A stretch of 64,000 nucleotides of DNA from JBPCPM01 sp050999155. Its GTDB lineage: Bacteria; Actinomycetota; Thermoleophilia; Solirubrobacterales; 70-9. The DNA lies in the NCBI GenBank assembly GCA_050999155.1, contig JBPCPM010000178.1, positions 1 to 64,000 on the forward strand, in the 5' to 3' direction. Each line of letters opens with the position of its first letter. The first letter of the stretch is position 1. Positions 40,413 to 49,458 of the stretch are shown here, piece after piece. The notes beneath the pieces are model-generated. The model saw only the letters and a list, made by a program, of their open reading frames with translations, did not search any database and was not told the origin of the DNA. Position numbers and translations under genes: made by a program.

Positions 40413-40566
40413 CCGAACGGAGAAGGCGCGCCGCAGCTCACGGGCCCCCATGGATCGCGGCCATCGCCGGGTTGCTCGCCGGCGCCCCCGGCTGAACGAG
40501 CACGTGCAGGGTTGGCGGGCCGCCGGTGGGCGCCGATGGACCCGTTATACGCTCTCCAAGGCTCCC

Positions 40567-42303
40567 GTGGCACGCAGCGCCCTCCGCATCGCTCTCGCCC
40601 AGGTCAACCCGACCGTGGGCGACCTCTCCGGCAACGTCCGGCTGATCGAACGCGACCTGCAACGCGCCCGCGCCGAGGGAGCCGAGCTCGTGGTCTTCCC
40701 CGAGCTCGTCCTGACGGGCTACCCCCCGGAGGACCTGCTGCTGCGGCCCGACTTCTTGACCCGCACGCGGGAGGCCCTCGACGGGCTCGCCGCCGAGATC
40801 CACGACGTCGTCGCGCTGGTCGGGTTCCCCCACCTCGACGACGATCTCTACAACGCGCTCGCCGTCTGCTCGCGGGGCACGGTTCTCGGCGTGTACCGCA
40901 AGATGCTGCGGCCCAACTACGGCGTCTTCGACGAGCACCGCTACTTCGGGGCCGGGACCGAGCCGGCGATCATCGAGGTCGGCGACGTGAAGGTCGGGCT
41001 GACCATCTGCGAGGACATCTGGGAGCCCGGCCTCCCCGAGACCGCCGAAGCGGCGGCTGGCGCATCCGTGATCGTCAATGCATCCGCGTCGCCCTACCAG
41101 CTGGGCAAGGCCGCCTCCCGCGAGCAGATGATCGCCCAGCGCGCCGAGGACGCCCGGGCCGTGATCGCCTACTGCAACATGGTCGGGGGGCAGGACGAAC
41201 TGGTCTTCGACGGCCGCAGCGTGGTGATGGACGAGCGCGGACAGACCATCGCGGCCGCCCCCCAGTTCGCCGAGGCGCTGCTGCTGTGCGACATCGAGCC
41301 GCACCGATCCCAGTGGGCGCGCCTGCGTTCCCCGGGCTTCCGCTCGGTCTCCGACCGCGAGGCCGCCTCGGTCCGCACACTGGCCACCCTCGATCCCCGC
41401 CCTGCCGCCGACGGGGACCTGGAGTCCGAGCTCGCCGAACCGCTGCCGCGGCTCGAGGAGGTCTACGCCGCCCTGCGTCTCGGCCTGGGCGACTACGTGA
41501 CCAAGAACGGCTTCACCGACGTCGTCCTTGGCCTCTCCGGCGGCATCGACTCCGCGCTCGTCGCCCTGGTCGCCGCCGATGCGCTGGGGGCCGAGCACGT
41601 CCACTGTGTCGTGATGCCGTCGGCCTTCTCCTCCGATGACACCCAGTCCGACGCGATGACCATCGCCGAGAACCTCGGTGCCCCGGCCGTCGAGCTGCCG
41701 ATCGAGGGACCCCGAGCGGCGTTCGGCGAGCTGCTGGCCGAGCCGCTGGCCGGAGCCGACTCCGGGCTGGCGGGCGAGAACGTCCAAGCCCGGATCCGGG
41801 GCACGATCGTCATGGCCCTGTCGAACGCCCACAACTGGCTCGCCCTGGCCACCGGCAACAAGAGCGAGATGTCGGTCGGCTACGCCACGTTGTACGGCGA
41901 CATGGCCGGAGGGTTCGCGCCCATCAAGGACGTGCCCAAGCTGGTGGTCTACGAGCTGGTCCGCCACCGCAACGACCTCGCCGGCCGGGAGCTCGTACCC
42001 GCCTCGGTCATCGACCGCCCCCCGACCGCCGAGCTCGCCCACGACCAGCTCGACAGCGACACGCTGCCCCCCTACGAGGTCCTCGACGCCATCATCGACG
42101 CCTACGTGGTCGACGACCTGTCGCCGGCGGAGATCGAGCAGCGAGGCCACGATCGGGCTGTCGTGGCCGACGTCATCCGCCGGATCGATCTCGCCGAGCA
42201 CAAGCGCCGCCAGGCGGCCCCCGGCGTGAAGATCACCAGCCGGGCCTACGTTCGCGACCGTCGCCGGCCGATCACCAACCGCTACTCGGCCGGCGCACCC
42301 TAA
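40567..42303 (+). CDS. nadE: glutamine-dependent NAD+ synthase
   Basis: A 578-residue two-domain enzyme. The N-terminal nitrilase-like glutaminase has Glu in VFPELVLTGYPPEDLL, Lys in VYRKMLRPNYGVFDE and Cys in LTICEDIWEPG. The C-terminal synthetase has the ATP pyrophosphatase P-loop LGLSGGIDSALVALVAADAL near residue 325 and LATGNKSEMSVGYATLYGDM. It amidates deamido-NAD+ with glutamine nitrogen. The GTG at 40567 follows a TATACG -10 element at 40546. The stop overlaps that of the convergent NAD(P)-binding gene. Confidence 0.95.
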   Translation: MARSALRIALAQVNPTVGDLSGNVRLIERDLQRARAEGAELVVFPELVLTGYPPEDLLLRPDFLTRTREALDGLAAEIHDVVALVGFPHLDDDLYNALAVCSRGTVLGVYRKMLRPNYGVFDEHRYFGAGTEPAIIEVGDVKVGLTICEDIWEPGLPETAEAAAGASVIVNASASPYQLGKAASREQMIAQRAEDARAVIAYCNMVGGQDELVFDGRSVVMDERGQTIAAAPQFAEALLLCDIEPHRSQWARLRSPGFRSVSDREAASVRTLATLDPRPAADGDLESELAEPLPRLEEVYAALRLGLGDYVTKNGFTDVVLGLSGGIDSALVALVAADALGAEHVHCVVMPSAFSSDDTQSDAMTIAENLGAPAVELPIEGPRAAFGELLAEPLAGADSGLAGENVQARIRGTIVMALSNAHNWLALATGNKSEMSVGYATLYGDMAGGFAPIKDVPKLVVYELVRHRNDLAGRELVPASVIDRPPTAELAHDQLDSDTLPPYEVLDAIIDAYVVDDLSPAEIEQRGHDRAVVADVIRRIDLAEHKRRQAAPGVKITSRAYVRDRRRPITNRYSAGAP

Positions 42304-43247
42304 GGCGTTGGGCTTCCGGCCACGGGGCGCCCGGTCAGGCCCGCGTCGGCCAGCGCCCACTGGGCGGCGTCGGAGAACCCCATCGGGGCGTCGTTGATGC
42401 CCGCCGGCGGGTCGCGCTCGACAACGGTCTCGTGGCTGACGCTCTCGAGCAGGGGGGCGAGAAGGCCGGTCTCCGCGCCCGGGATGGCGAATCCGATCGC
42501 CAAGGCGGCGAGCTGTGGAGGTACGCCGGGCGTCGGCAGCCGTGGCGGCGCGGTGTGGCCCAGGAGCTGGGCCACCACGATCGCCATGTCGGCGTAGGAC
42601 ACGACGTCGGGTCCGCCGAGCTGCACCTCTCCCCCGCCTTCCGGCAGGTCCCCGCAGGCGACCAGCGCCGCGACGGTATCGCGCAGGGCGATCGGCTGCG
42701 TCAGCTTCTCGGTCCAGCGCGTGCGGGGGATGACCGGCGCCCGTTCGGCGAGACGGACCAGCAGATCGAACGAGCCGCCTCCGTCTCCGACGACCAGTGC
42801 CGCCCTGGCGTACACGAGCTCGGGCACGTAGCCGGCGAGCTGCTCGGCCACCATGTGGCGGCTGCGCAGGTGCGGCGACGCCTCGCGGCCCGTCAGGCCC
42901 AGACCGCCGAGGTAGACGATCCGCCGCACCCCGGCCTCGGCGGCCGCCTGGCCGAAGTTCTCCGCGGCCGTCCGCTCGCGTTCCCAGAACGGGGCCTTGC
43001 CGGCCTCCATCGAGTGGACGAGGTAGTAGGCGAGCTCCACGCCCGCCATGGCGTCGTCCAGCCCTTCGCCGGTGAGCAGGTCGCCGCGGACCGGCTCGTA
43101 GTTGACGCGCGGGCTCCCGGCGGGGTTGCGGCTCAGGGCGCGGACCGACCGGCGGTCGCCGCGCAGGGCCGCGACCAGGGGCCGGCCGATGAACCCGCTG
43201 GCCCCGGCGACGAGGACGGGCGCCCCTGACGAAGCCGAGGGGCCCAT
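42300..43247 (-). CDS. NAD(P)H-binding protein, atypical SDR (NmrA-like)
   Basis: A 315-residue extended or atypical SDR. The cofactor motif VLVAGASGFIGRPLVAAL is at residue ~11, followed by VRALSRNPAGS. YYLVHSM and VRRIVYLGGLGL are landmarks of the group that includes NmrA-like and complex I assembly-type proteins, and the canonical Tyr-x3-Lys is missing. It may bind NADPH without catalysing a reaction. Its ATG overlaps the TGA of the thioesterase, so the two are coupled. Confidence 0.83.
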   Translation of the reverse strand: MGPSASSGAPVLVAGASGFIGRPLVAALRGDRRSVRALSRNPAGSPRVNYEPVRGDLLTGEGLDDAMAGVELAYYLVHSMEAGKAPFWERERTAAENFGQAAAEAGVRRIVYLGGLGLTGREASPHLRSRHMVAEQLAGYVPELVYARAALVVGDGGGSFDLLVRLAERAPVIPRTRWTEKLTQPIALRDTVAALVACGDLPEGGGEVQLGGPDVVSYADMAIVVAQLLGHTAPPRLPTPGVPPQLAALAIGFAIPGAETGLLAPLLESVSHETVVERDPPAGINDAPMGFSDAAQWALADAGLTGRPVAGSPTP

Positions 43248-43645
43248 CAGCGGCGGTCGCGGACCGCCATGACGATCCGAACCGTCGCGCACAGGCGGTC
43301 CTCGTCGTCGGTGATGTCGACGTCCCACACCCAGCTCGTGCGCCCGGCGTGCCGCGCCCGGGCGTCGATGTGGAGGGATCCGGCTTCGACCGGGCGCAGG
43401 AAGTTCGCGGCGTTCGACTGGCCGACGGCGATCTTCCCGTCGTCTGCGACCTCGCGGAAGGTCTTGGCCGAGACGACGCTCTCGGCGATCGCCGCCATCA
43501 CCCCCCCATGGACGATCCCGAACGGCTGGCGGGTCGCGTCGGAGATCTCCAGGCGCCCGCTGGCCCATCCGTCGCCGTCGTCGAGGTGTTCGAGCCCGAT
43601 GTGGGTGTCGAAGTGCTCGGAGAGCATCTGCGGCTCGTCGTTCAC
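43247..43645 (-). CDS. PaaI-type hotdog thioesterase
   Basis: A 132-residue hotdog-fold protein. HGGVMAAIAESVVS is the PaaI-type active-site helix start, preceded by QPFGIVHGG, and the core strands follow (GSLHIDARARHAGRTSWVWD). It would hydrolyse an acyl-CoA thioester. The GTG at 43645 is chosen over the ATG at 43627 because TACATT lies exactly 6 nt upstream. It is coupled to the NAD(P)-binding gene by an ATGA overlap. Confidence 0.85.
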   Translation of the reverse strand: MNDEPQMLSEHFDTHIGLEHLDDGDGWASGRLEISDATRQPFGIVHGGVMAAIAESVVSAKTFREVADDGKIAVGQSNAANFLRPVEAGSLHIDARARHAGRTSWVWDVDITDDEDRLCATVRIVMAVRDRR

Positions 43646-43651
43646 CGCAGC

Positions 43652-43657
43652 AATGTA
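43652..43657 (-). promoter_or_regulatory. -10 element (TACATT), leaderless promoter
   Basis: Lies 6 nt before the GTG at 43645 and within the 34-bp gap after the MMPL gene, so the thioesterase pair has its own promoter. Confidence 0.55.
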
Positions 43658-43679
43658 CCTGGCCCGATCGGCGGGCCGA

Positions 43680-46271
43680 CTACGACGGCTCGGACTCCTG
43701 CGTGCCCGGCTCGGGGGCCGCGTCGACGGGCTCAGGGCCAGGCCACGGGCGGGGTCGCGGCGGCCATTGTGGATCCGGCGTGGCCGGGGCGGACGCATCC
43801 GGCGGCGGCTCCGCCACGGCCTCGGGGCCCGGTTGACGCCGCCTGGAGCGGAGTGCTCGGCCGATCGCGGCGGGAGCGCGGCGCACCCGAGACGGCGGGC
43901 GCGACACCCGGCCCAGGATCTGACCGGAGCGGCGGGTGAGGGCGACCGCAGCGACGCGTACGACGATGCCTCGCATGAGCAGCGCGTCCAGGGCCAGCCC
44001 GACGGCGACGATCGCGGCGAACTGCGCTGTCGCGGCCAGCTCCGAGCGCAGGACGACGGCCAGCAGCGCGACGAGCGCCACCAGCGAGGTGAGAACGGCC
44101 GTCTCGGCCAGCCGCCGGCCCGCCAGGTCGACAGCCGCGAGCTCCGGGCCGCCTCGCAGCTCCTCCACGACCGTGCCGACGGCCAGGCCCGAGCGGGCCG
44201 CACACACCACGACGAGCACGATCGCGGCCGTCCCCGCCGCCGCCACATGCAGACCGTCGGTCGGAGGGATCCCCAGGGCGTCGGGGATGGCCCCACCGTC
44301 TGCGATCAGCGATCCGACCCCGAGTCCGGCAACCACCGGACCAAGGGCGGCCACGGCGGCCACGAGCCCGAGGCCCAGGGCCCGGCCGGTGGCCAACACG
44401 GGCAGGGCGACAACGCTCGCCGCCGTGGCAAACGCCGCAAAGACCACGACGAGCAGCAGCGTGCCGCGATCGGCGAACCCCTCCTGGGCGTCCACGATCC
44501 CAGCGGTGGGGCCGGCCACCGCCCCGTCTGCGGCCCCCGCGACCGCACGGAGCTCTCCGAGGGCGTCCTGGGCAGATGCGCCGCGAGGCGGAACAGCGAG
44601 GCGTACCCGGATCAGCGTGCCCACCCCGGGAACGAGGACCGGGGCCGCAACGTCAGCCACACCCTTGACCCGGCGGGCCCGCTGCCCGACCGGGTCGGCG
44701 GCTCCGCGGTCTACCGCGGGGATGATCAGCAGCGCCGGCGCATCGAGGCCCGGACCCAGAACCCGATCGGCGGTCCCGTCGGCGATGGCAGGCGGGGTGT
44801 CGGCCGGCAGGCCTTCGGCGTCGAGGCCCACCATCGCGCCCGGCTCGAACTGGGAAGCGATCGGCACGAAGGCCACGACGGCTGCCACTGCCGCAGCGGT
44901 CACGAGCGCGGTCCGGCGGCGCGTCCCGAAGGCGCGGACCGCCCCGGCGCCGCGTCCGGCTCGCCGGCGGCCCGCTGATACGACCCGTGCGCCGCGATCC
45001 CGGATGGCCGCCAGGCGGTTTCGCGTCGTGACCGACGCCCGCTCGAGCGCGCCGAAGATCGACGCTCCGCGCCGGGTCAGGGGCTCCAGGCGGCGGCGCA
45101 GTCCCGGGGTCTCCGGGGATCCAGCGGACTCGTCATCGGGTGGGGGGTCCTCCGCGGGGTCCATCGCGGCGCTCACTTCGGGGGACAGCTCCCCGTCCCG
45201 GTCGGAAGGCCCCTGCGGTTCACCGGCCACCGGGGTTGCGCCAAGGGGCGCAGGCGGCTCGTGACTGTCGTGCGCGAGGTCGACCAGGCGGGGTCCGGCA
45301 AGGTGCAGGAGGGCCGGGAGCACGAGCGCCGTGACCAGGCCCGTGAGCAGCGCTGCCACCCCGGCCGCGGCCGCGGCACCCTGCAACGCGGCCACCGGGG
45401 CCGCGAGGGCGACCACGGTCGCGGTGGCCGCGGCAGCTGTCGCCGATGCGATCACCGCGCGCCCACCTTCCACCGTCGACAGGGAGACCGCGTCGCGCCC
45501 GGCGCCGACCAGATCGGCGGCCAAGAAGTACGACGACAAGAAGCCGCGGGTGTGTTCGATCGCCAGCACCGTCGCGACCGTGACCGCGGTGACGACGCCC
45601 AGGATCGACATCTCCACGACGCCGTCGGCCAGCGCGATCACGGCGAGGGTCGCCGGGATCGCCACCGCGGCGACCAGCAGCGCGCCGCCGGCCACGGCGA
45701 CCGAGCCGGCGAAGGTCACCAGCAACACCAGCAGCAGCAGCGGCGCTGCGTAGAGCAGTCCCTGGCCGATGTCCCCCCGGGTGACATCAAGGGCGGCCTG
45801 GCGGACCGGCACCGTGCCCGCGAGCTGGATCCGCAGCGTCCCCGGGTCGAGGTTGCGTTCAAGCTCGGACACCGCGGTGGACCGCTCGGCATCGCTCACG
45901 TCCTCGAACTGCAGCAACAGCGCGGTGCTGCGCCGGTCGGAGGAGATGGGCCCCCGCCGGACCTCGGCGACGCCCGGTTCGGCCTCCGCCTGCGAGACCA
46001 GCGCGTCGAGCACGACCTGGTAGTCGGGAGAACGAACCGCGACATCTCCGGTGACGAGCACGATGGCGTCGGTATCGGGATCGAATCCGGCGGCCTCGGT
46101 GAGCTCGCGCTCGAGGCGTTCGCCGGGGGTGTCTTCGGCGCCCAGGTCGCCGAGGCCCAGGCCGCCGGGTACACCGAAGGTGATCGCTCCGAGCAGCACG
46201 GCCACGATCCCGGCACCGGCGAGCAGCCGTCGGGAACGCCGGACTGCGAGTTCGGCCAGCGCGTCGAGCAC
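43680..46271 (-). CDS. MMPL-family membrane protein with altered proton-relay region
   Basis: An 863-residue RND/MMPL-type protein with two copies of a 1+5 helix unit, each with a large extracytoplasmic loop, and a ~100-residue cytoplasmic insert between helices 6 and 7 rich in Pro, Glu and Arg. In MMPL transporters helix 4 usually carries a G-x-D-Y pair for proton transfer. Here the corresponding stretch reads TVATVLAIEHTRGFLSSYF, with no Asp-Tyr. In the second half LALDALLMRGIVV keeps one Asp. The C-terminal ~70 residues are Pro-rich. Function is inferred only as lipid or drug transport. TAGGGT lies 6 nt before the GTG. Confidence 0.8.
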   Translation of the reverse strand: MLDALAELAVRRSRRLLAGAGIVAVLLGAITFGVPGGLGLGDLGAEDTPGERLERELTEAAGFDPDTDAIVLVTGDVAVRSPDYQVVLDALVSQAEAEPGVAEVRRGPISSDRRSTALLLQFEDVSDAERSTAVSELERNLDPGTLRIQLAGTVPVRQAALDVTRGDIGQGLLYAAPLLLLVLLVTFAGSVAVAGGALLVAAVAIPATLAVIALADGVVEMSILGVVTAVTVATVLAIEHTRGFLSSYFLAADLVGAGRDAVSLSTVEGGRAVIASATAAAATATVVALAAPVAALQGAAAAAGVAALLTGLVTALVLPALLHLAGPRLVDLAHDSHEPPAPLGATPVAGEPQGPSDRDGELSPEVSAAMDPAEDPPPDDESAGSPETPGLRRRLEPLTRRGASIFGALERASVTTRNRLAAIRDRGARVVSAGRRRAGRGAGAVRAFGTRRRTALVTAAAVAAVVAFVPIASQFEPGAMVGLDAEGLPADTPPAIADGTADRVLGPGLDAPALLIIPAVDRGAADPVGQRARRVKGVADVAAPVLVPGVGTLIRVRLAVPPRGASAQDALGELRAVAGAADGAVAGPTAGIVDAQEGFADRGTLLLVVVFAAFATAASVVALPVLATGRALGLGLVAAVAALGPVVAGLGVGSLIADGGAIPDALGIPPTDGLHVAAAGTAAIVLVVVCAARSGLAVGTVVEELRGGPELAAVDLAGRRLAETAVLTSLVALVALLAVVLRSELAATAQFAAIVAVGLALDALLMRGIVVRVAAVALTRRSGQILGRVSRPPSRVRRAPAAIGRALRSRRRQPGPEAVAEPPPDASAPATPDPQWPPRPRPWPGPEPVDAAPEPGTQESEPS

Positions 46272-46277
46272 GACGAG

Positions 46278-46283
46278 ACCCTA
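46278..46283 (-). promoter_or_regulatory. -10 element (TAGGGT), leaderless promoter
   Basis: Lies 6 nt before the GTG of the MMPL gene. The divergent hexamer at 46310-46315 is only 26 bp away, so polymerases at both would clash. Confidence 0.6.
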
Positions 46284-46309
46284 GTGGTCCCCCGGTCCGT
46301 GCGATCTCC

Positions 46310-46315
46310 TAGGCT
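46310..46315 (+). promoter_or_regulatory. -10 element (TAGGCT)
   Basis: Lies 9 nt before the GTG at 46325, predicting a leader of two or three bases. Confidence 0.5.
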
Positions 46316-46324
46316 GTCGGGTTC

Positions 46325-47314
46325 GTGGCCCTCTCCGCCGACCAACGCGCATTGCTGCAGCTGCTGCTGGAGCGCTCACAAAGCTACGCCGACCTCGCGG
46401 GGCTGCTCGGCTCCGATTCCGGCGCGGTCCGCAGCCGGGCGCAGGCGGCAGTGGCAGAGCTGGCCGGAGGGCCGGTGGACGACCAGGCCTCGGTCACCGA
46501 CTTCCTGCTCGGACAGGGCGATCCGATCGACCGCGCGGACGCGGTTCGGGAGTTGCGCCGCGATCCGGAGACCCACCGGCTGGCCGAACAGGCCCACGGA
46601 AAGCTGCGGGTCATCGCCCCCAAGGCCGAGCTGCCGGAGTTGCCGCGGGCTCCCAAGGCCAAACGGTCGGAGAGTGGCCGCAACGCCGCCGGCGCCGACG
46701 ACACGCCACGCCCGCGGTTCGGCCGCCGCGGCCGCCTGGTCATCGCGGGAGCCCTGGCCGCGATCATGGCGATTTCGATAACCGTGGTGGTGCTGACGAC
46801 TGGCGGCGGCAACGACTCGTCCACGGCGAGCACCGACACCAGCACGACGTCGGACCTGCTGCTCCCGCCGATCGAGCTCGCCCCGACGTCGCGGGCCCCC
46901 AAGGACGCCAAGGGCGTCGCGCTCGTCCGGCGTGAGGGCGAGGGCATCACGCTCGACGTGACGGCCCAGGGGCTGCCGCCCACCAAGAAGGGCCAGGTGT
47001 TCACCGTCTGGCTCTACAACAACCGCAAGTTCTCGTTCCCGGTGACGCGAGGCAACCCGGTGACCAGCGACGGGCAGCTGTCCGGTTCGGTCAGCTTGCC
47101 CCAGCAGTACATCCCGGTCCTGCCGCAGATCCGATCCGTCGATGTCTCCTTGCAGCGGGAGGGGACGACCGACCACAGCGGCCGCAGCTTCTTGCGCGGC
47201 CGGATCCAGGGCGGGAGCGCGCTGCCCGGTGGCGCGCCCAACCAGGAGGCTCCGGCGCCTGACAGCGGGGCGCAAGACGGGGGCACGCCGGGGCTGACCA
47301 CCCCTGGCCAGTAG
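46325..47314 (+). CDS. membrane protein with sigma region 4-like HTH and anti-sigma-like outer domain
   Basis: A 329-residue bitopic protein. The first 50 residues (LSADQRALLQLLLERSQSYADLAGLLGSDSGAVRSRAQAAVAEL) look like a sigma-70 region 4 helix-turn-helix. A Pro/Lys-rich linker leads to a membrane helix (LVIAGALAAIMAISITVVVLTT, ~140-162). The outer part has a beta domain (GQVFTVWLYNNRKFSFPV) resembling the C-terminal domain of RskA/anti-sigma-K-type proteins, then a Pro-rich tail. It may be a membrane-tethered regulator. It is transcribed divergently from MMPL, which it could control. Confidence 0.7.
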   Translation: MALSADQRALLQLLLERSQSYADLAGLLGSDSGAVRSRAQAAVAELAGGPVDDQASVTDFLLGQGDPIDRADAVRELRRDPETHRLAEQAHGKLRVIAPKAELPELPRAPKAKRSESGRNAAGADDTPRPRFGRRGRLVIAGALAAIMAISITVVVLTTGGGNDSSTASTDTSTTSDLLLPPIELAPTSRAPKDAKGVALVRREGEGITLDVTAQGLPPTKKGQVFTVWLYNNRKFSFPVTRGNPVTSDGQLSGSVSLPQQYIPVLPQIRSVDVSLQREGTTDHSGRSFLRGRIQGGSALPGGAPNQEAPAPDSGAQDGGTPGLTTPGQ

Positions 47315-47341
47315 AACGCGTAGCCAGGGCTCGTCGCGCGG

Positions 47342-48997
47342 CTAGCGCAGCTCGCCGCTGAGCAGCTTGCCCGGATTCATGATGCCCGCCGGGTCGAACT
47401 GCGCCTTCAGGGCGCGCAGGCCGTCGAGCGCGAGCGACCCGATCTCGTCGCGCATCCACGGAGCGTGGTCCTGCCCGACGGCGTGATGGTGGGTGATCGT
47501 CGCTCCGGCGGCGGAGATCGCGTCGCCGGCCGCGCGTTTGACCGCACGCCACTGCTCGAGCTCGGCGCCCGGCCTGCGGGGAGCGAGGAAGGTGAAGTAC
47601 AGCGAGGCCCCGTCACGGTAGGCGTGCGAGAGATGGCAGAGGACGATTCCCGGGGTCCCCTGGTCATCGAGCGCCCGGGCGATGGCGCCGTGGACCGACC
47701 CGTAGAGGTCGGCCAACCCGGCCCAGGTGTGCGCGGTCTCCAGCGTCTCGACCATCAACCCCTCGTCGAGCAGGACGTCGCGCAGGTAGGGACCGTGGAA
47801 CCGGCCCTGTTCCCACACCCGGCCCATCCGGGTGCCCAGCGACACCGCGCCCCCGGCCCGCAGACGACGCCCGGCCCGGGCGCGTTCGCGGGCGACGCCC
47901 TCGGCGGTGCCCTCCCAGCCGCAGATCATCAGGCACCCGCCCTCGCGGCCACGCAGCCGCAGGTAGCGCTCCAACAGGGACCGCTGCCAGTCGAGCGTGT
48001 CGGCGAGGGCCAGTGACATCTCGGTCTCCTGCTCGTCGGAGAGCCGCACCACGTCGGGCAGCGCGTCGTCCTGGGCAAGTTCCCGGACGGTGGCGGTACC
48101 CGCCGCGAGATCGGCGGCCATCCACGCCTCGTACACCCGGCGCTCGGGCACCCGGCGGATCTGCGCCACCACATCGGTGATGACGCCCAGAACGCCCTCG
48201 GAGCCGAGGATCAGCTCCCGGACCGACGGGCCGGCCGCCGAGTGGGCAGGCAGGGTCCGGACGCCACCGACAGGCGCGGCCAGGGTCACCTCGCGGACCA
48301 GCGCGTCGAACCGCCCGTAGCGGCTCGAGGCCTGCCCCGCCGAACGTGTTGCCGCCCAGCCCCCGACGGTGGCGTGCTCGAAGCTCTGGGGCAGGTGCCC
48401 GATGGTGAAGCCGTGCGCGCCGACTGCCCGCTCGGCGTCGGGGCCGGCCAGGCCCGCCCCGAGCCGTGCGGTCATCGACACCGGGTCGATCTGGACGTTG
48501 GTGAGCGCTCCGAGGTCGAGCGCGATCACGGTCTCGAAGGATCCACGGACCGGATCGACACCGCCGACCACGCTGGTGCCGCCCCCGAACGGCACCACGG
48601 CCACCGCAGTCGCCGTACATGCCCGCAGCACGGCCGCGACCGCAGCCGGCGTCGGCGGTCGCACCACCGCGTCGGGCAGCGCGGGCACCACGCCCTGGCG
48701 GAGCTGGGCGAGATCGGGGTACCCCTGCCCGTGGCCACAGCGCAGGCGGGCGGCATCGTCGGTGCGCACCGCGTCCGGGCCCGCCGCTTGGAGAACCTCC
48801 GGAGGCAGGGGCCCGGCCTCGGGCATCGACAGGTCCGCCAGGGCCGGAACCGGCCAGGGCTCGGTGGCTCCCAGGCGCTGGGCGAGCATTGCCCGCGCCC
48901 CGGGGCCCAGCGAGACCTCGTGTCGCCCGTCACCCCAGCCCCACCAGCGCCGCTCACGCCCTTCGGTCGACGCCTCTGGGCCCTCGGTCGTGCTCAC
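47342..48997 (-). CDS. FAD-binding oxidase, alkyldihydroxyacetonephosphate synthase-like
   Basis: A 551-residue flavoprotein of the VAO/PCMH fold. The N-terminal WWGWGD motif, then VVPFGGGTSVVGGVDP and IGHLPQSFEHATVGGWAATRSAGQ near residue 200, match AGPS. The C-terminus has the active-site HHH run (TITHHHAVGQDHAPWM). In ether-lipid synthesis AGPS replaces the acyl group of acyl-DHAP with an alkyl group; bacterial homologues are not always that specific. The start overlaps the stop of the SRPBCC gene in a GTGA motif. Confidence 0.88.
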   Translation of the reverse strand: MSTTEGPEASTEGRERRWWGWGDGRHEVSLGPGARAMLAQRLGATEPWPVPALADLSMPEAGPLPPEVLQAAGPDAVRTDDAARLRCGHGQGYPDLAQLRQGVVPALPDAVVRPPTPAAVAAVLRACTATAVAVVPFGGGTSVVGGVDPVRGSFETVIALDLGALTNVQIDPVSMTARLGAGLAGPDAERAVGAHGFTIGHLPQSFEHATVGGWAATRSAGQASSRYGRFDALVREVTLAAPVGGVRTLPAHSAAGPSVRELILGSEGVLGVITDVVAQIRRVPERRVYEAWMAADLAAGTATVRELAQDDALPDVVRLSDEQETEMSLALADTLDWQRSLLERYLRLRGREGGCLMICGWEGTAEGVARERARAGRRLRAGGAVSLGTRMGRVWEQGRFHGPYLRDVLLDEGLMVETLETAHTWAGLADLYGSVHGAIARALDDQGTPGIVLCHLSHAYRDGASLYFTFLAPRRPGAELEQWRAVKRAAGDAISAAGATITHHHAVGQDHAPWMRDEIGSLALDGLRALKAQFDPAGIMNPGKLLSGELR

Positions 48998-49455
48998 GGC
49001 CGCTTGGTGATGTCGGCCAGCGAGGAGAGGGCCTCGTCGAGCTGGCTGCGAGTGCTGCGGGCGATGAACAGCCCGCCGCCCAGCCGCGCCATGCCACGCA
49101 TGCGCGCGCCGACGGTGATGGTGACCCGGGTGCCCGATGGCTCGGGGGTCAGCTCGATCTGGGTGGCGACCGAGGCGAAGTGCTTGGCGAAGGGCCCGTC
49201 ACCGAGCTCCTGCTCCCAGCAGTAGCGGCTGGAGGTGACCGATGCCGTGCACCGGTAGTCGGCACGGACCTGGCGCCCGCCCTCGGCGGCGAGGACCGTC
49301 GTCCAGCGGGTGCGTTTGCGGGCGGCGGGCCCCTGGACGTTCTCCACGCGCACGACCCGCGGCCACCAGCGCACGAGGTGCTCGGGATCGGAGATCACGC
49401 GCCAGAGGTCGTCCGGGGCGGTACCCACGACCCGCTGACGGGTCACGACCGCCAC
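48994..49455 (-). CDS. SRPBCC-family protein
   Basis: A 153-residue START-like protein with the typical first strand and helix (VVGTAPDDLWRVISDPEHLVRWWPRVV), a central beta-sheet (TRWTTVLAAEGGRQVRADYRC) and a long C-terminal helix (GGLFIARSTRSQLDEALSSL). It probably binds a hydrophobic ligand or acts as a cyclase/aromatase-like protein. It is coupled to the AGPS-like gene by overlap and starts 4 bp after the MerR gene, so the run from FHA to AGPS may be one transcript. Confidence 0.83.
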   Translation of the reverse strand: MAVVTRQRVVGTAPDDLWRVISDPEHLVRWWPRVVRVENVQGPAARKRTRWTTVLAAEGGRQVRADYRCTASVTSSRYCWEQELGDGPFAKHFASVATQIELTPEPSGTRVTITVGARMRGMARLGGGLFIARSTRSQLDEALSSLADITKRP

Positions 49456-49458
49456 GGG

